Origin: an uncultured Atopobium sp.
Lineage (GTDB): Bacteria; Actinomycetota; Coriobacteriia; Coriobacteriales; Atopobiaceae
DNA length: 33,630 nt
Assembly (NCBI GenBank): GCA_916720465.1
Contig: CAKARF010000002.1
Location: 1-33,630 of the forward strand
Reading direction: 5' to 3'
The translations under genes and the position numbers were made by a program. Every line of letters starts with the position of its first letter. Within the stretch, counting starts at the first letter, position 1. This document shows, piece by piece, positions 12,907-19,505 of the stretch. Under the pieces are notes generated by a model. That model worked only from the letters and a program-made list of their open reading frames with translations, made no database searches and had not been told where the DNA came from.

Positions 12907-13237
12907 AAATTAAGAAAACTAGGCTAAAAATTATGTAGATTTTGTTGGTAGCGCTCATTAAAGTTCGTTACGCTCGATACGCTCATTATGCGATTTTCGA
13001 TGTGCTATACTTGCTTCGCTTTTCTATCTAAAAGCGTAACGGTATAGCAGAAAGCAGCTTGCGAATTGCACGCAAAGCAATTTCGTAAAGCGGTGGAGAA
13101 AGGCTCGCAAGCGTACCGGTTGCGCACCCTCCTATAAAAAATAGAGGTTATTCCGCTCAACAATACAATAATGTTTATAAGTTGTAGAAAACTTGTATAC
13201 ATAATGTTGAAAACTCTCTATCAAGCCAGCTAAATCA
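12907..13237. other. Structured non-coding region (possible origin or RNA)
   Basis: No credible gene lies here; a 65-codon minus frame across it contains the hairpins and lacks a start signal. Structures: outer stem TGCTATAC (13003-13010)/GTATAGCA (13042-13049) enclosing CGCTTTT (13017-13023)/AAAAGCG (13030-13036); GCTTGCG/CGCAAAGC at about 13057-13078; CGCAA/TTGCG around 13107-13123. An AT-rich stretch (13133-13237) follows, with GTTGTAGAAAAC and GTTGAAAAC repeats. A 27-base segment at 12952-12978 matches 1014-1040 in attL at 23 positions. An origin, a regulatory RNA or a decayed insertion are all possible. Confidence 0.42.
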
Positions 13238-13286
13238 TATAATTTAAATAACTACTCTAACTAAACGTATCTACGTTTGGAGAATT
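13238..13286 (+). promoter_or_regulatory. Promoter -10 and palindrome before the late regulator
   Basis: A perfect -10 box, TATAAT (13238-13243), lies 44 bases before the ATG at 13287; no good -35 is seen, so an activator may be needed. AAACGTA (13263-13269) and TACGTTT (13272-13278) form a palindrome next to the ribosome-binding site GGAG (13279-13282). The palindrome could be an autoregulatory operator, or an RNA hairpin controlling access to the ribosome site. Confidence 0.5.
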
Positions 13287-13766
13287 ATGGATTACAGTGG
13301 TTTGACTGCATCGGAGTTCTTTCATGGTGTAGCAGAAGCATCAAGAGAGAATACAAGAGCATTACAGCAAATTATGAGCCTTCAAGAGACAGAAGGTGCA
13401 AAGGCTCAGTCATATTCAGCCGGTGGAAGTAAAGGCTCTAATCAAGACACGATGGCAAAAGTGGATAAGCGCATAGATCTAGAAGCTCTACTGTCTAAAA
13501 GAATGAATGACAATTACGACTATATCAATGACGCTTATACGCTTCTGTACGGCGTGAGTCAACTCGGAGACGGCGGCATATGTCAATTAATGAGCAGCTC
13601 TATTTATGCGGACTTGCTTCAATGGCGCTATCTTCAATGCTTAACGTGGAGTGATGTATCTGAGAGACTTCTTACTCCTGTAAGGACGCTTCAGCAGTTA
13701 GAACGTGAAGTATTTGAAACAATTGATGAGGAGAATTACATCGAAAAATTCTTGAAAAATAAATAA
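13287..13766 (+). CDS. Putative late-gene transcription regulator (ArpU/RinA-like, sigma-region-4 type)
   Basis: The 159-residue product has a polar N-terminal half and a C-terminal part (about 65-150) in the style of phage late regulators: helical core DLEALLSKRMNDNYDYINDA, then ADLLQWRYLQCLTWSDVSER and LLTPVRTLQQLEREVFETID, a layout like sigma-70 region 4 (W..VS..L..P.RT...L...). It stands alone before the packaging genes, as ArpU, RinA and similar proteins do. It has its own promoter-like -10 and palindrome. The probable target is the extended -10 promoter at 14330-14338 with tandem 10-mers just upstream. The assignment is from pattern and position; sequence identity to the named families was not tested. 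Confidence 0.68.
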   Translation: MDYSGLTASEFFHGVAEASRENTRALQQIMSLQETEGAKAQSYSAGGSKGSNQDTMAKVDKRIDLEALLSKRMNDNYDYINDAYTLLYGVSQLGDGGICQLMSSSIYADLLQWRYLQCLTWSDVSERLLTPVRTLQQLEREVFETIDEENYIEKFLKNK

Positions 13767-13839
13767 TCTTTTTTGCCTTTTTGCTTGTAATATATAGATA
13801 GTAGTTATATACTATATACAACAAGAAAGGAGGTGAGAG

Positions 13840-13950
13840 ATGGAAGAAAAGATATGGCAATTATTTCTCGCAATCTTCACAGCAGTAGCTACAGTCACAG
13901 TTGAAAAGATTGCAGAGAAACTAAAAAAGTCCCACCCCGACGAAGAGTAA
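13840..13950 (+). CDS. 36-residue membrane peptide
   Basis: AAAGGAGG lies 9 bases before ATG 13840. The product, MEEKIWQLFLAIFTAVATVT followed by VEKIAEKLKKSHPDEE, has one hydrophobic helix (6-20) and a charged amphipathic tail. It resembles tiny holin-like or type I toxin-like peptides, but no antisense RNA is evident. It precedes a hairpin at 13966-13993. Real translation is likely because of the ribosome-binding site; function unknown. Confidence 0.55.
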   Translation: MEEKIWQLFLAIFTAVATVTVEKIAEKLKKSHPDEE

Positions 13951-13965
13951 GGACTTAAAGCCAAA

Positions 13966-13993
13966 GGGGATATCAGTTGCAGCTGGTATCTCC
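13966..13993 (+). promoter_or_regulatory. Hairpin between two tiny membrane ORFs
   Basis: GGGGATATCAG (13966-13976) pairs with CTGGTATCTCC (13983-13993) across a 6-base loop, with two G-T wobbles. There is no T-run. It lies 15 bases after the 13840 ORF and 33 before the 14026 ORF, so it may separate or stabilise their mRNAs. Confidence 0.4.
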
Positions 13994-14025
13994 TAGGCTC
14001 TAAGATTAGCATAAAGGAGCACAAA

Positions 14026-14109
14026 ATGGAAAACGTATTACTCATATTAGTTACTGTTGCAGTAACGCACATTCTCTACAAGACCATTCGTAAGAAGGAA
14101 AGTCGATAA
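14026..14109 (+). CDS. 27-residue membrane peptide
   Basis: AAGGAG lies 6-11 bases before ATG 14026. The product MENVLLILVTVAVTHILYKT-IRKKESR is one transmembrane helix with a basic tail. Its TAA shares a base with the ATG of the next gene, which supports real translation and coupling. Function unknown. Confidence 0.55.
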   Translation: MENVLLILVTVAVTHILYKTIRKKESR

Positions 14110-14291
14110 TGGCTACTAGTGAAGCTCAAAAGCGGGCAAGTGCTAAGTATCGCAAAAACAACGTTAAGGCGATTATGTTCAACCTGTATCCAAGCGATAA
14201 AGACTTGTTAGAGTTTCTGGAATCAAAGAAGAACCGCTCAAGCTATATCAAAGAGTTAATTCGTAAAGATATGGAGAACTCGAGAAAATAA
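14109..14291 (+). CDS. Ribbon-helix-helix-like small protein
   Basis: The 60-residue product has a basic helical start (SEAQKRASAKYRKNNVKAIM), one strand (IMFNLYP) and two helices (DKDLLEFLESKKN, SSYIKELIRKDME). That is the ribbon-helix-helix order of Arc-type DNA-binding proteins. Similar short proteins occur just before the terminase genes of many Gram-positive phages, with regulatory or unknown roles. It overlaps the upstream tiny ORF by one base and ends 9 bases before the tandem repeats of the presumed late promoter, so it could control it. Confidence 0.6.
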   Translation: MATSEAQKRASAKYRKNNVKAIMFNLYPSDKDLLEFLESKKNRSSYIKELIRKDMENSRK

Positions 14292-14300
14292 GTTCTGCAT

Positions 14301-14338
14301 ACTCTTGCGCACTCTTGCGCGGTGTTTTGTGATATTAT
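14301..14338 (+). promoter_or_regulatory. Presumed late promoter with tandem activator-like repeats
   Basis: ACTCTTGCGC is repeated exactly at 14301-14310 and 14311-14320. It is followed by an extended -10, TGATATTAT (14330-14338), with no -35 at the right distance. A repeat at the -35 position and a strong -10 without a -35 is what an activator-dependent promoter looks like. The likely activator is the 13287 product. Transcription would start near 14345 and meet the hairpin at 14373 before the HNH gene. Confidence 0.6.
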
Positions 14339-14344
14339 GTACAG

Positions 14345-14405
14345 TAGCGATTTACGCAACAAAGGAACTAATAAGCGTTCTGGTTATGAACCAGGGCGCT
14401 TTTTT
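14345..14405 (+). ncRNA. Short leader RNA ending in an intrinsic terminator
   Basis: A start near 14345 would give a transcript of about 60 bases. It ends with AAGCGTTCTGGTT (14373-14385), loop ATG, and AACCAGGGCGCTT (14389-14401), a 13-bp stem with two G-T wobbles, followed by six T (14400-14405). This is a canonical intrinsic terminator. The late operon begins immediately after it, so either the RNA is a separate small RNA or the hairpin is an attenuator that late transcription must pass. The start point is inferred; the terminator is seen. Confidence 0.5.
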
Positions 14406-14422
14406 GTTAGGCAGGTGAGCAA

Positions 14423-14731
14423 ATGAGTTACAACATCAGACGCTCATATGCTAGAGATCAGTTGCGAAAGCAGATGATTGCACGAGAAGATGTGTGTCAC
14501 ATTTGCGGTATGCCAATTGATTACTCGCTTCCTGCTGGTGACCCGATGAGCTTTGAGATGGATGAGGTTGTACCTGTCTCGAGACTTCCTCTTGAACAAA
14601 GACGAGCTGCCGCATGCGACCCAGAGAATGTTAAAGCGGCGCACCGCATCTGCAATCAGAAGCGCGGTAACCGCATGATGAATGAGCTCAAGGGTAATGC
14701 ACTACCTATTGTAAGAACGCGCCTGTGGTAG
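14423..14731 (+). CDS. HNH endonuclease of the terminase-associated type
   Basis: The 102-residue protein has CHICG (25-29), FEMDEVVPVSRLP (44-56), DPENVKAAHRICNQKRGNR (66-84) and a paired C..C set (C25, C28, C65, C77), the small HNH fold found next to the terminase genes in HK97-like cos phages. There it supports TerL in cutting concatemers at cos. The usual DH of the first motif reads DE here, a variant I have seen in other Gram-positive phage homologues, so inactivity should not be assumed. GGCAGGTGAGCAA-ATG gives the start. A cos-like region follows directly. Confidence 0.87.
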   Translation: MSYNIRRSYARDQLRKQMIAREDVCHICGMPIDYSLPAGDPMSFEMDEVVPVSRLPLEQRRAAACDPENVKAAHRICNQKRGNRMMNELKGNALPIVRTRLW

Positions 14732-14837
14732 GGGGGGTACACCCTCCCACAGCCCCAAAAAGACGCCCCTTGGCATAGTCAGAATATAGCGAACCATCAA
14801 ATTTTCCACAGTGAAATGAGCCTGAAAGGAGGTCTTA
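14731..14837. other. Cos-like packaging region between HNH and TerS
   Basis: Seven G (14731-14737), TACA, then CCCTCCC (14742-14748) form a GC-rich near-palindrome just after the HNH stop, followed by CAGCCCC. The rest up to 14837 is non-coding and AT-richer, ending in AAAGGAGG for TerS. Phages with HNH next to terminase are normally of the cos type, with GC-rich overhangs near here. The exact nick positions cannot be read from the sequence. Confidence 0.42.
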
Positions 14838-15083
14838 ATGGCCAAGAAACTAGTCACTATTTGTAGAGAAGGCAACCGGTATGACATCTACAAAGCATTG
14901 CAGATAACTATGGCCAAGAAACTAGATGATTGTGAGTCTGGCCGTGATTTTGCAGCCATTGTAAAGACATTCGTACAGGTAGTTGACGAAGTCGACGTAA
15001 TGGAAAAAGAGAAGTTACTTGCAGCTAAAAAACCGAGCCCCGCTAAACGAGCCAGAAAGACATATCTCAAAGAGGTCTCTTAA
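14838..15083 (+). CDS. Putative terminase small subunit
   Basis: The 81-residue product has an N-terminal segment (LVTICREGNRYDIYKALQIT), a helical body (DFAAIVKTFVQVVDEVDVME) and a basic tail (KKPSPAKRARKT). Very short, helical TerS candidates with a basic end precede TerL in many actinobacterial phages. It has AAAGGAGG at ideal spacing and shares one base with the TerL start. TerS would bind the cos or pac sequence and recruit TerL. The assignment rests on position and general pattern. Confidence 0.65.
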   Translation: MAKKLVTICREGNRYDIYKALQITMAKKLDDCESGRDFAAIVKTFVQVVDEVDVMEKEKLLAAKKPSPAKRARKTYLKEVS

Positions 15084-16573
15084 TGCCAAGGCGTAAAAAA
15101 CGTGTTGGAAATCAAAAACCGACCTTTGAACGCATTGGAAAATATCATCATTCTGATGCAAAAGCTTGCATAAATATGTTTTCGCATTACGGCTTTAAGC
15201 TTGATGAAGCACAAAAGCACGAGCTCGAACTTTATATGGCCAAAGATGCCAAAGGTTTGCCAGCGGCAGAAACTATTGGTGCAGCTAAACCACGTCAAAA
15301 TGGAAAATCGTTTGCCGCTCGACTGTATGGCATTTGGTGTGCAGCTATCTGTGGCATGGATGTTGTCTACTCTGCTCACAACGCTGAGACAGTAGATGAA
15401 TTTTTTGACATGATCGTGAACCTTTTCACAGACGATGAGACATACCCTGATTTAGCTGAGCTACTTCTTAAGGCTTATAGGCAACCTGGAAAGCAGTATT
15501 TGCTCTTTGATTGTGGCCACTACAAGAGCGGGAAACGAGCCATTGGAAAGCTCAAGTTCTCAACTCGAACAAGTTCAAAGGCTCGAGGTGGTACACGCTC
15601 TCTCATCATCATTGATGAGGCTCAAGAGCTTACAGACGCTCAACTGAACGCAATTTTGCCAACAGTTTCTGCGTCTAAAGATGGCTCTCCTCAAGTCATA
15701 TACATTGGAACGCCACCCGACCCAACTTGTAGAGGAACGGTATTCAAACGAATGCATGACACAGCTCATTCTGATAGTCCAGGTGAAGCTTGGTGGCTTG
15801 AATGGGCCGCAAAATCGGTTCCGAGAGAGGGTACCAGCGATGAAGAAGCACTTGACCTTGCTTATGAGACTAATCCGGCCCTCGGCTCTCGCATTACGGA
15901 AAGAGCAGTACTCAATGAATGGCATCAGATGACAAAAGATGGATTTGCTCGTGAGCGTCTTGGTTGGTGGTCAACGCTCGATACTTCAGTTGAGTATGTC
16001 GTCAATGCAAATGACTGGAATGAGTGCATAACAGAAGAGCCTTATGACGATGGTCTTCTTGCTTTTGGAATCAAATATTCGCTCGATGGAAAGAAAGTAG
16101 CAATTTCAGCAGCTCTCACTCAGCAAGATAACCCAACAGCTTATGTTGAGCTCGTGGATATCGCAGACGCTTATGGTGCTGGTCAAAACCTCGCTCAATG
16201 GATCAAGGAACGTGAGAGCCGCATTGCATGTGTTGTTATTGATGGCCGTTCTGGCGCAACGCAGCTGGCTGAACGCTTGCAGGAGCTGCGTTTTCAAAAG
16301 CGGGGCATTGTTCTTTGCGATACAAAACAGGCCGTAGCGGCAGCTTCAAGATTTGTTGATGAAGTTGGAGCACACAGCATATGTCACGTCCCCTCTCCAG
16401 CACTGGACGAGTCTGTTACAGGCTCGTCCAGGCGTGCAATTGGAAATAACGGTGGCTTTGGATTTGGAGATTCTCCAAAAGCAACGTGTACCGCTGCTGA
16501 GTCTGCGGCACTTGCACTTTATGGAGTTAGGACCACTAAAAGAAACCCAGCTAGAAAGCAGGTAGTCTGGTGA
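15083..16573 (+). CDS. terL: Terminase large subunit
   Basis: The 496-residue packaging motor has a variant Walker A, AAKPRQNGKS (67-76), Walker B SLIIIDEAQEL with D178 and E179, and a coupling-type motif VIYIGTPP (about 204-211). A C-terminal RNase H-like nuclease is suggested by FGIKYSLDGKKVAI (about 329-342) and VVIDGRSGATQLAE (about 385-398), with Asp in the positions expected for metal binding. It hydrolyses ATP to drive DNA into the prohead and cuts concatemers. It starts on the TerS stop and overlaps the portal gene by 4 bases (GTGA). Confidence 0.93.
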   Translation: MPRRKKRVGNQKPTFERIGKYHHSDAKACINMFSHYGFKLDEAQKHELELYMAKDAKGLPAAETIGAAKPRQNGKSFAARLYGIWCAAICGMDVVYSAHNAETVDEFFDMIVNLFTDDETYPDLAELLLKAYRQPGKQYLLFDCGHYKSGKRAIGKLKFSTRTSSKARGGTRSLIIIDEAQELTDAQLNAILPTVSASKDGSPQVIYIGTPPDPTCRGTVFKRMHDTAHSDSPGEAWWLEWAAKSVPREGTSDEEALDLAYETNPALGSRITERAVLNEWHQMTKDGFARERLGWWSTLDTSVEYVVNANDWNECITEEPYDDGLLAFGIKYSLDGKKVAISAALTQQDNPTAYVELVDIADAYGAGQNLAQWIKERESRIACVVIDGRSGATQLAERLQELRFQKRGIVLCDTKQAVAAASRFVDEVGAHSICHVPSPALDESVTGSSRRAIGNNGGFGFGDSPKATCTAAESAALALYGVRTTKRNPARKQVVW

Positions 16574-18036
16574 CAATTGGAATTATTCCTGTTGCAATTG
16601 CAACAGCGGCTGGACTGAGAAAAGAAGATAGGCAGACAGTTTTAAATCTCTGCGCAGTTTACTCAAAGACCCTTGCACGTAATCGTTTGCGTGATGGCTA
16701 CTATCTCATGCATATAAAGCCTCAGCAGCTCGGTATTTCAGTGCCTGACGGGTTAAGAAACTTGGAGCAGGCCATTTCATGGCCAGCAAAGGCTGTAGAC
16801 GCTCTTGCTGACCGTTCTCAGTTCGATGGTTTTACTTGCACGGATGAGGATACTGCCAAGGAATTACAGGCTATTGTTCGTGAAAATGCCCTCAAGCGAC
16901 GCTATCGTAAGGCCGTTAAAGGCCAGCTTAGAAATTCATGTGCGTTTCTTACTGTTACTGCTGGAGATGTTGACGCGGGAGAACCAGCGGTTATTATTTC
17001 TGCATATTCTGCAGTATCAGCCGCAGCTCTTTGGGATGAACGTTTACACCGTATCCACGCTGGCATTGTTGTAGTTGATCGTGACAATCGACCGAATCAC
17101 AGAAACGCCCCAACGTGGATTAATGTCTTTACCGATATCGACATTATCCGCATCCGTAGACCACTCGACTCGACTCGCTGGGTTGCTGAATACATTCCAC
17201 ATGGAATGGGTCGCTGCCTCATGGAGCCTTTGGTCTACGAGGCGACGCTTGACCGCCCGTTTGGTAAGTCGCGCATCACTCGAGCCGTTATGGATCTGAC
17301 GGATGATGCGATGCGCTCAAGCGTGCGTGCTGAAGTTGCAGCTGAGTTTATGACGGCACCCCAGAAATATCTTGTTGGAGCTGACCCAGATGCTCTCAAC
17401 AAGCTCTCAAAATGGGATGCCTATATTGGTTCAATCTTTGCGGTCTCAAAAGACGCCGATGGTGATACCCCAACGTTTGGACAGCTGCAGCAGGGTTCAA
17501 TGCAGCCACACATTGATTATATGCGCTCGCTTGCAGCTCGTTTTTCCGCTGAGACCAATGTTCCAATCTCAGAGCTCGGAATTGTATCTGATAACCCAAG
17601 TTCAGCAGAAGCAATCTACGCCGCAAAAGAGCCTTTAGTCGTTGACGCTCAAAACCTCAACGCCGACAACGGTGAAGCTCTTCGAGATATTGCTCTTATG
17701 GCGTTGGCAGTTAAGAGAAACATATCATTTGCCGAGGTGCTTACAACAGAGCCTAATATCACGGCTAAATGGCGCAATCCTGCAATGCCGTCAATTGTTT
17801 CCCAGGCTGATTCCATGCTCAAGATTGCTCAGGCTGTTCCATGGATTGTTAATTCTGAGATTCTTCTTGAGGAACTGGGCTTTACTGATGACCAAGTTCA
17901 AAGGCTTGAAAGTGACAGGGAAAGAGCGTCAGCACAAGAGCTTCTTAGGGCACGCTTTGCGGCTAAGGCTACAAAGACCCCAGCTGATAATCAAGACTTG
18001 CTGGACGGTGTAATTGATGAGGGTAAACAAGGATAG
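16570..18036 (+). CDS. Portal protein, SPP1 gp6-like
   Basis: The 488-residue product is the portal family of SPP1-like siphoviruses (Phage_prot_Gp6-like): YYLMHIKPQQLGISVP near 44-59, the wing region with strands, the conserved EPLVYEATLDRPFGKSRI (about 219-236) and the stem-crown part with SAETNVPISELGIVSDNPSS (about 328-347). Twelve copies would form the DNA channel. The start is GTG 16570, overlapping the TerL stop; an ATG start would lose the conserved N-terminus. Its last 20 bases overlap the next gene. Confidence 0.9.
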   Translation: MTIGIIPVAIATAAGLRKEDRQTVLNLCAVYSKTLARNRLRDGYYLMHIKPQQLGISVPDGLRNLEQAISWPAKAVDALADRSQFDGFTCTDEDTAKELQAIVRENALKRRYRKAVKGQLRNSCAFLTVTAGDVDAGEPAVIISAYSAVSAAALWDERLHRIHAGIVVVDRDNRPNHRNAPTWINVFTDIDIIRIRRPLDSTRWVAEYIPHGMGRCLMEPLVYEATLDRPFGKSRITRAVMDLTDDAMRSSVRAEVAAEFMTAPQKYLVGADPDALNKLSKWDAYIGSIFAVSKDADGDTPTFGQLQQGSMQPHIDYMRSLAARFSAETNVPISELGIVSDNPSSAEAIYAAKEPLVVDAQNLNADNGEALRDIALMALAVKRNISFAEVLTTEPNITAKWRNPAMPSIVSQADSMLKIAQAVPWIVNSEILLEELGFTDDQVQRLESDRERASAQELLRARFAAKATKTPADNQDLLDGVIDEGKQG

Positions 18037-19180
18037 ACTTGCTCGATACAGAAAAGAGCTTGATTCAGCCGCAGACGATGCGGCTGAATTTATGTCTGAC
18101 TATTATGATGCGCTCAGAACTGCTAATCCTAACTCTTCAGTAGCAGAGCTTCGCAACATGGCTATTAAGTCAATAAAACAAGCCCTCAACGCCTTTTCTC
18201 CTCAAGCGGGAGAGATTGCAGGAGAGCTGTTTGATGAGATAGTAAGAGCAGAGGGTGTTAAGACAAGGTTTCGTTATCAGCAGACTATTGAGCATGGCTT
18301 AGTTGAGAAAAAAGTTCATTACCTTGCAAAAGACTTAGTTGATGGCAACAACCAGAAGTTTATTGACGCTTGTACTGCGCTTACTCGATTCTACGTTAAG
18401 CGTGAAGCTAACATCAACATGCACAGAAGCGCACTTAGGTCAAAGATTTGGTGGGCGAGAGTTCCATCCGGTGCGGAAACCTGTGGTTTTTGCTTCATGC
18501 TTTCAACACGTGGCTTTGATTACGAGTCCGAATTTAGCGCAGGCGGAGCTGGTCATAAGTTTCATCTACACTGCGATTGCATAATCGTTCCGGGTACAAA
18601 GAAGACAACTATCGAAGGATATTATCCTGATGAGATGTACGCTCGTTGGATCGAGTGTGCTAACACAATTGGTCTTGAGCCTGTATGGAAGAACCGCTCT
18701 GCGATTATCGATGAATGTGAGAGAAGAGATTTCAAGTGGCTCTACAGCGGGGACAAACCGAAGGTCACGTGGCGTAAAACGAAAGAGGAATTTAGAAAGA
18801 ATTCCAATGGTGAGCAAGAAATTGCGTTGATAGAACTTCTCCAATCAAAGGGATTTAATGTAACAGCTCGAAAAGAAGATGCTCCAGAAGGTGAAAAAAA
18901 CATTGATTTGCTTATAGGAAATATTCTTTACGAAATGAAAATACCAAAGAGTAGCATTGTGCGTTCAGTTGAATCAAACTTAAGACATGCAAAAGGTCAA
19001 TTCAGGGACGCTCATGTAAATGATGGTGAGGTTTTAGACGGTACTCGTGTTGTCTTTTGGTCGAGAGACATGGGGTTAAGTGACGAGAAGATAGCTGAGC
19101 AAATCGAAAAGCAAATAAAGGCTCATGATATTAAAGAGGTTATCTTTGTTGATAAAGATAACAATTTGCACAGATACTAA
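18017..19180 (+). CDS. VG15/MuF-type minor capsid protein with C-terminal PD-(D/E)xK toxin-like nuclease domain
   Basis: From ATG 18017 the product has 387 residues. Residues 1-230 are a minor head protein of the MuF/VG15 type, with C156-x2-C159 and H183-x-H185-C186-x-C188. After a junction (about 240-262) comes a different domain (264-387): E266/E268, D297 in NIDLLI, E306-x-K308 in YEMKIP, and AKGQ near 325-328. This is the pattern of restriction-fold CdiA C-terminal tRNases. Fusion of toxins to MuF proteins is known in temperate phages of Firmicutes; such proteins may be carried in virions. The C-terminal part is AT-richer than the head part. No immunity ORF follows; a terminator and tRNA-Trp do. 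The nuclease role is inferred from motifs. Confidence 0.8.
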   Translation: MRVNKDRLARYRKELDSAADDAAEFMSDYYDALRTANPNSSVAELRNMAIKSIKQALNAFSPQAGEIAGELFDEIVRAEGVKTRFRYQQTIEHGLVEKKVHYLAKDLVDGNNQKFIDACTALTRFYVKREANINMHRSALRSKIWWARVPSGAETCGFCFMLSTRGFDYESEFSAGGAGHKFHLHCDCIIVPGTKKTTIEGYYPDEMYARWIECANTIGLEPVWKNRSAIIDECERRDFKWLYSGDKPKVTWRKTKEEFRKNSNGEQEIALIELLQSKGFNVTARKEDAPEGEKNIDLLIGNILYEMKIPKSSIVRSVESNLRHAKGQFRDAHVNDGEVLDGTRVVFWSRDMGLSDEKIAEQIEKQIKAHDIKEVIFVDKDNNLHRY

Positions 19181-19221
19181 AAAAGACCCTGGTTCCCTAT
19201 TCAGAGCGCCAAGGTCTTTTT
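19180..19221 (+). terminator. Terminator after the MuF-toxin gene
   Basis: AAAAAGACCCTGG (19180-19192) pairs with CCAAGGTCTTTTT (19209-19221) with one mismatch and a 16-base loop, and ends in five T. It starts on the last base of the stop codon, so it splits the late transcript between packaging/portal and capsid genes, or makes capsid transcription depend on antitermination or a new promoter. Confidence 0.78.
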
Positions 19222-19245
19222 CGTTGACTTGACTATACCATATAT

Positions 19246-19319
19246 ACCCGACTCGTACAATGGCAGTACATCGGTCTCCAAAACCGAAAATTAACGTTCG
19301 AATCGTTAGTCGGGTGCCA
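19246..19319 (+). tRNA. Phage tRNA-Trp (anticodon CCA)
   Basis: The segment folds as a full tRNA: acceptor ACCCGAC/GTCGGGT (19246-19252, 19309-19315), D stem GTAC/GTAC, anticodon stem TCGGT/ACCGA with loop CTCCAAA (anticodon CCA, 19278-19280), T stem TAACG/CGTTA with loop TTCGAAT, discriminator G and encoded CCA (19317-19319). The length is 74 including CCA. G73 and CCA agree with tryptophan identity. Two known roles for phage tRNAs are codon supply and escape from anticodon nucleases. It lies between terminators in the late region, right after the toxin-like gene. The acceptor sequence differs from typical chromosomal tRNA-Trp as I know it. Confidence 0.87.
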
Positions 19320-19320
19320 A

Positions 19321-19505
19321 TTTCGTTAATTTATGCCACTTAAAAAATCTATGTGATTTGGGGTACTAGTAGATAAGACATATTAAAAAATGCACCCACA
19401 AGAGCGGGTGCATTTTATTCACCAACAAACCCAACTCAGTCCAGCCGTTGGCTCGTCCTTTAACTAGCAAGTATATCTATTTTCGTTGATTTAAGCCACT
19501 GAAAA
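19321..19505. repeat. Duplicated 25-base segment flanking terminators near the tRNA
   Basis: Bases 19321-19345 and 19481-19505 match at 22 of 25 positions, both containing TTTCGTT, ATTTA and GCCACT, exactly 160 bases apart. A shorter TTTCGTTGA is also at 19219-19227, before the tRNA. The pattern suggests a local duplication of a tRNA-plus-terminator unit, with one tRNA lost. ACCCAACTC at 19428-19436 weakly resembles the tRNA 5' end, but no second tRNA can be folded. Confidence 0.5.
19387..19416. terminator. Bidirectional terminator after tRNA-Trp
   Basis: AAAATGCACCC (19387-19397) and GGGTGCATTTT (19406-19416) form a perfect 11-bp stem with A and T runs outside. It lies 67 bases after the tRNA CCA and could end the tRNA transcript in either direction. 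Confidence 0.75.

Noticed and set aside
13005..13202. 65-codon minus-strand frame in the structured block
   Set aside because: It crosses all hairpins of the region and lacks a start signal; the region looks non-coding.
19224..19246. Promoter with TTGACT before tRNA-Trp
   Set aside because: The AT-rich TATATA box is only 11 bases from the TTGACT, too close for a normal promoter.
19427..19480. Possible second, decayed tRNA before the third terminator
   Set aside because: ACCCAACTC resembles the tRNA-Trp start, but no D, anticodon or T arm can be paired.
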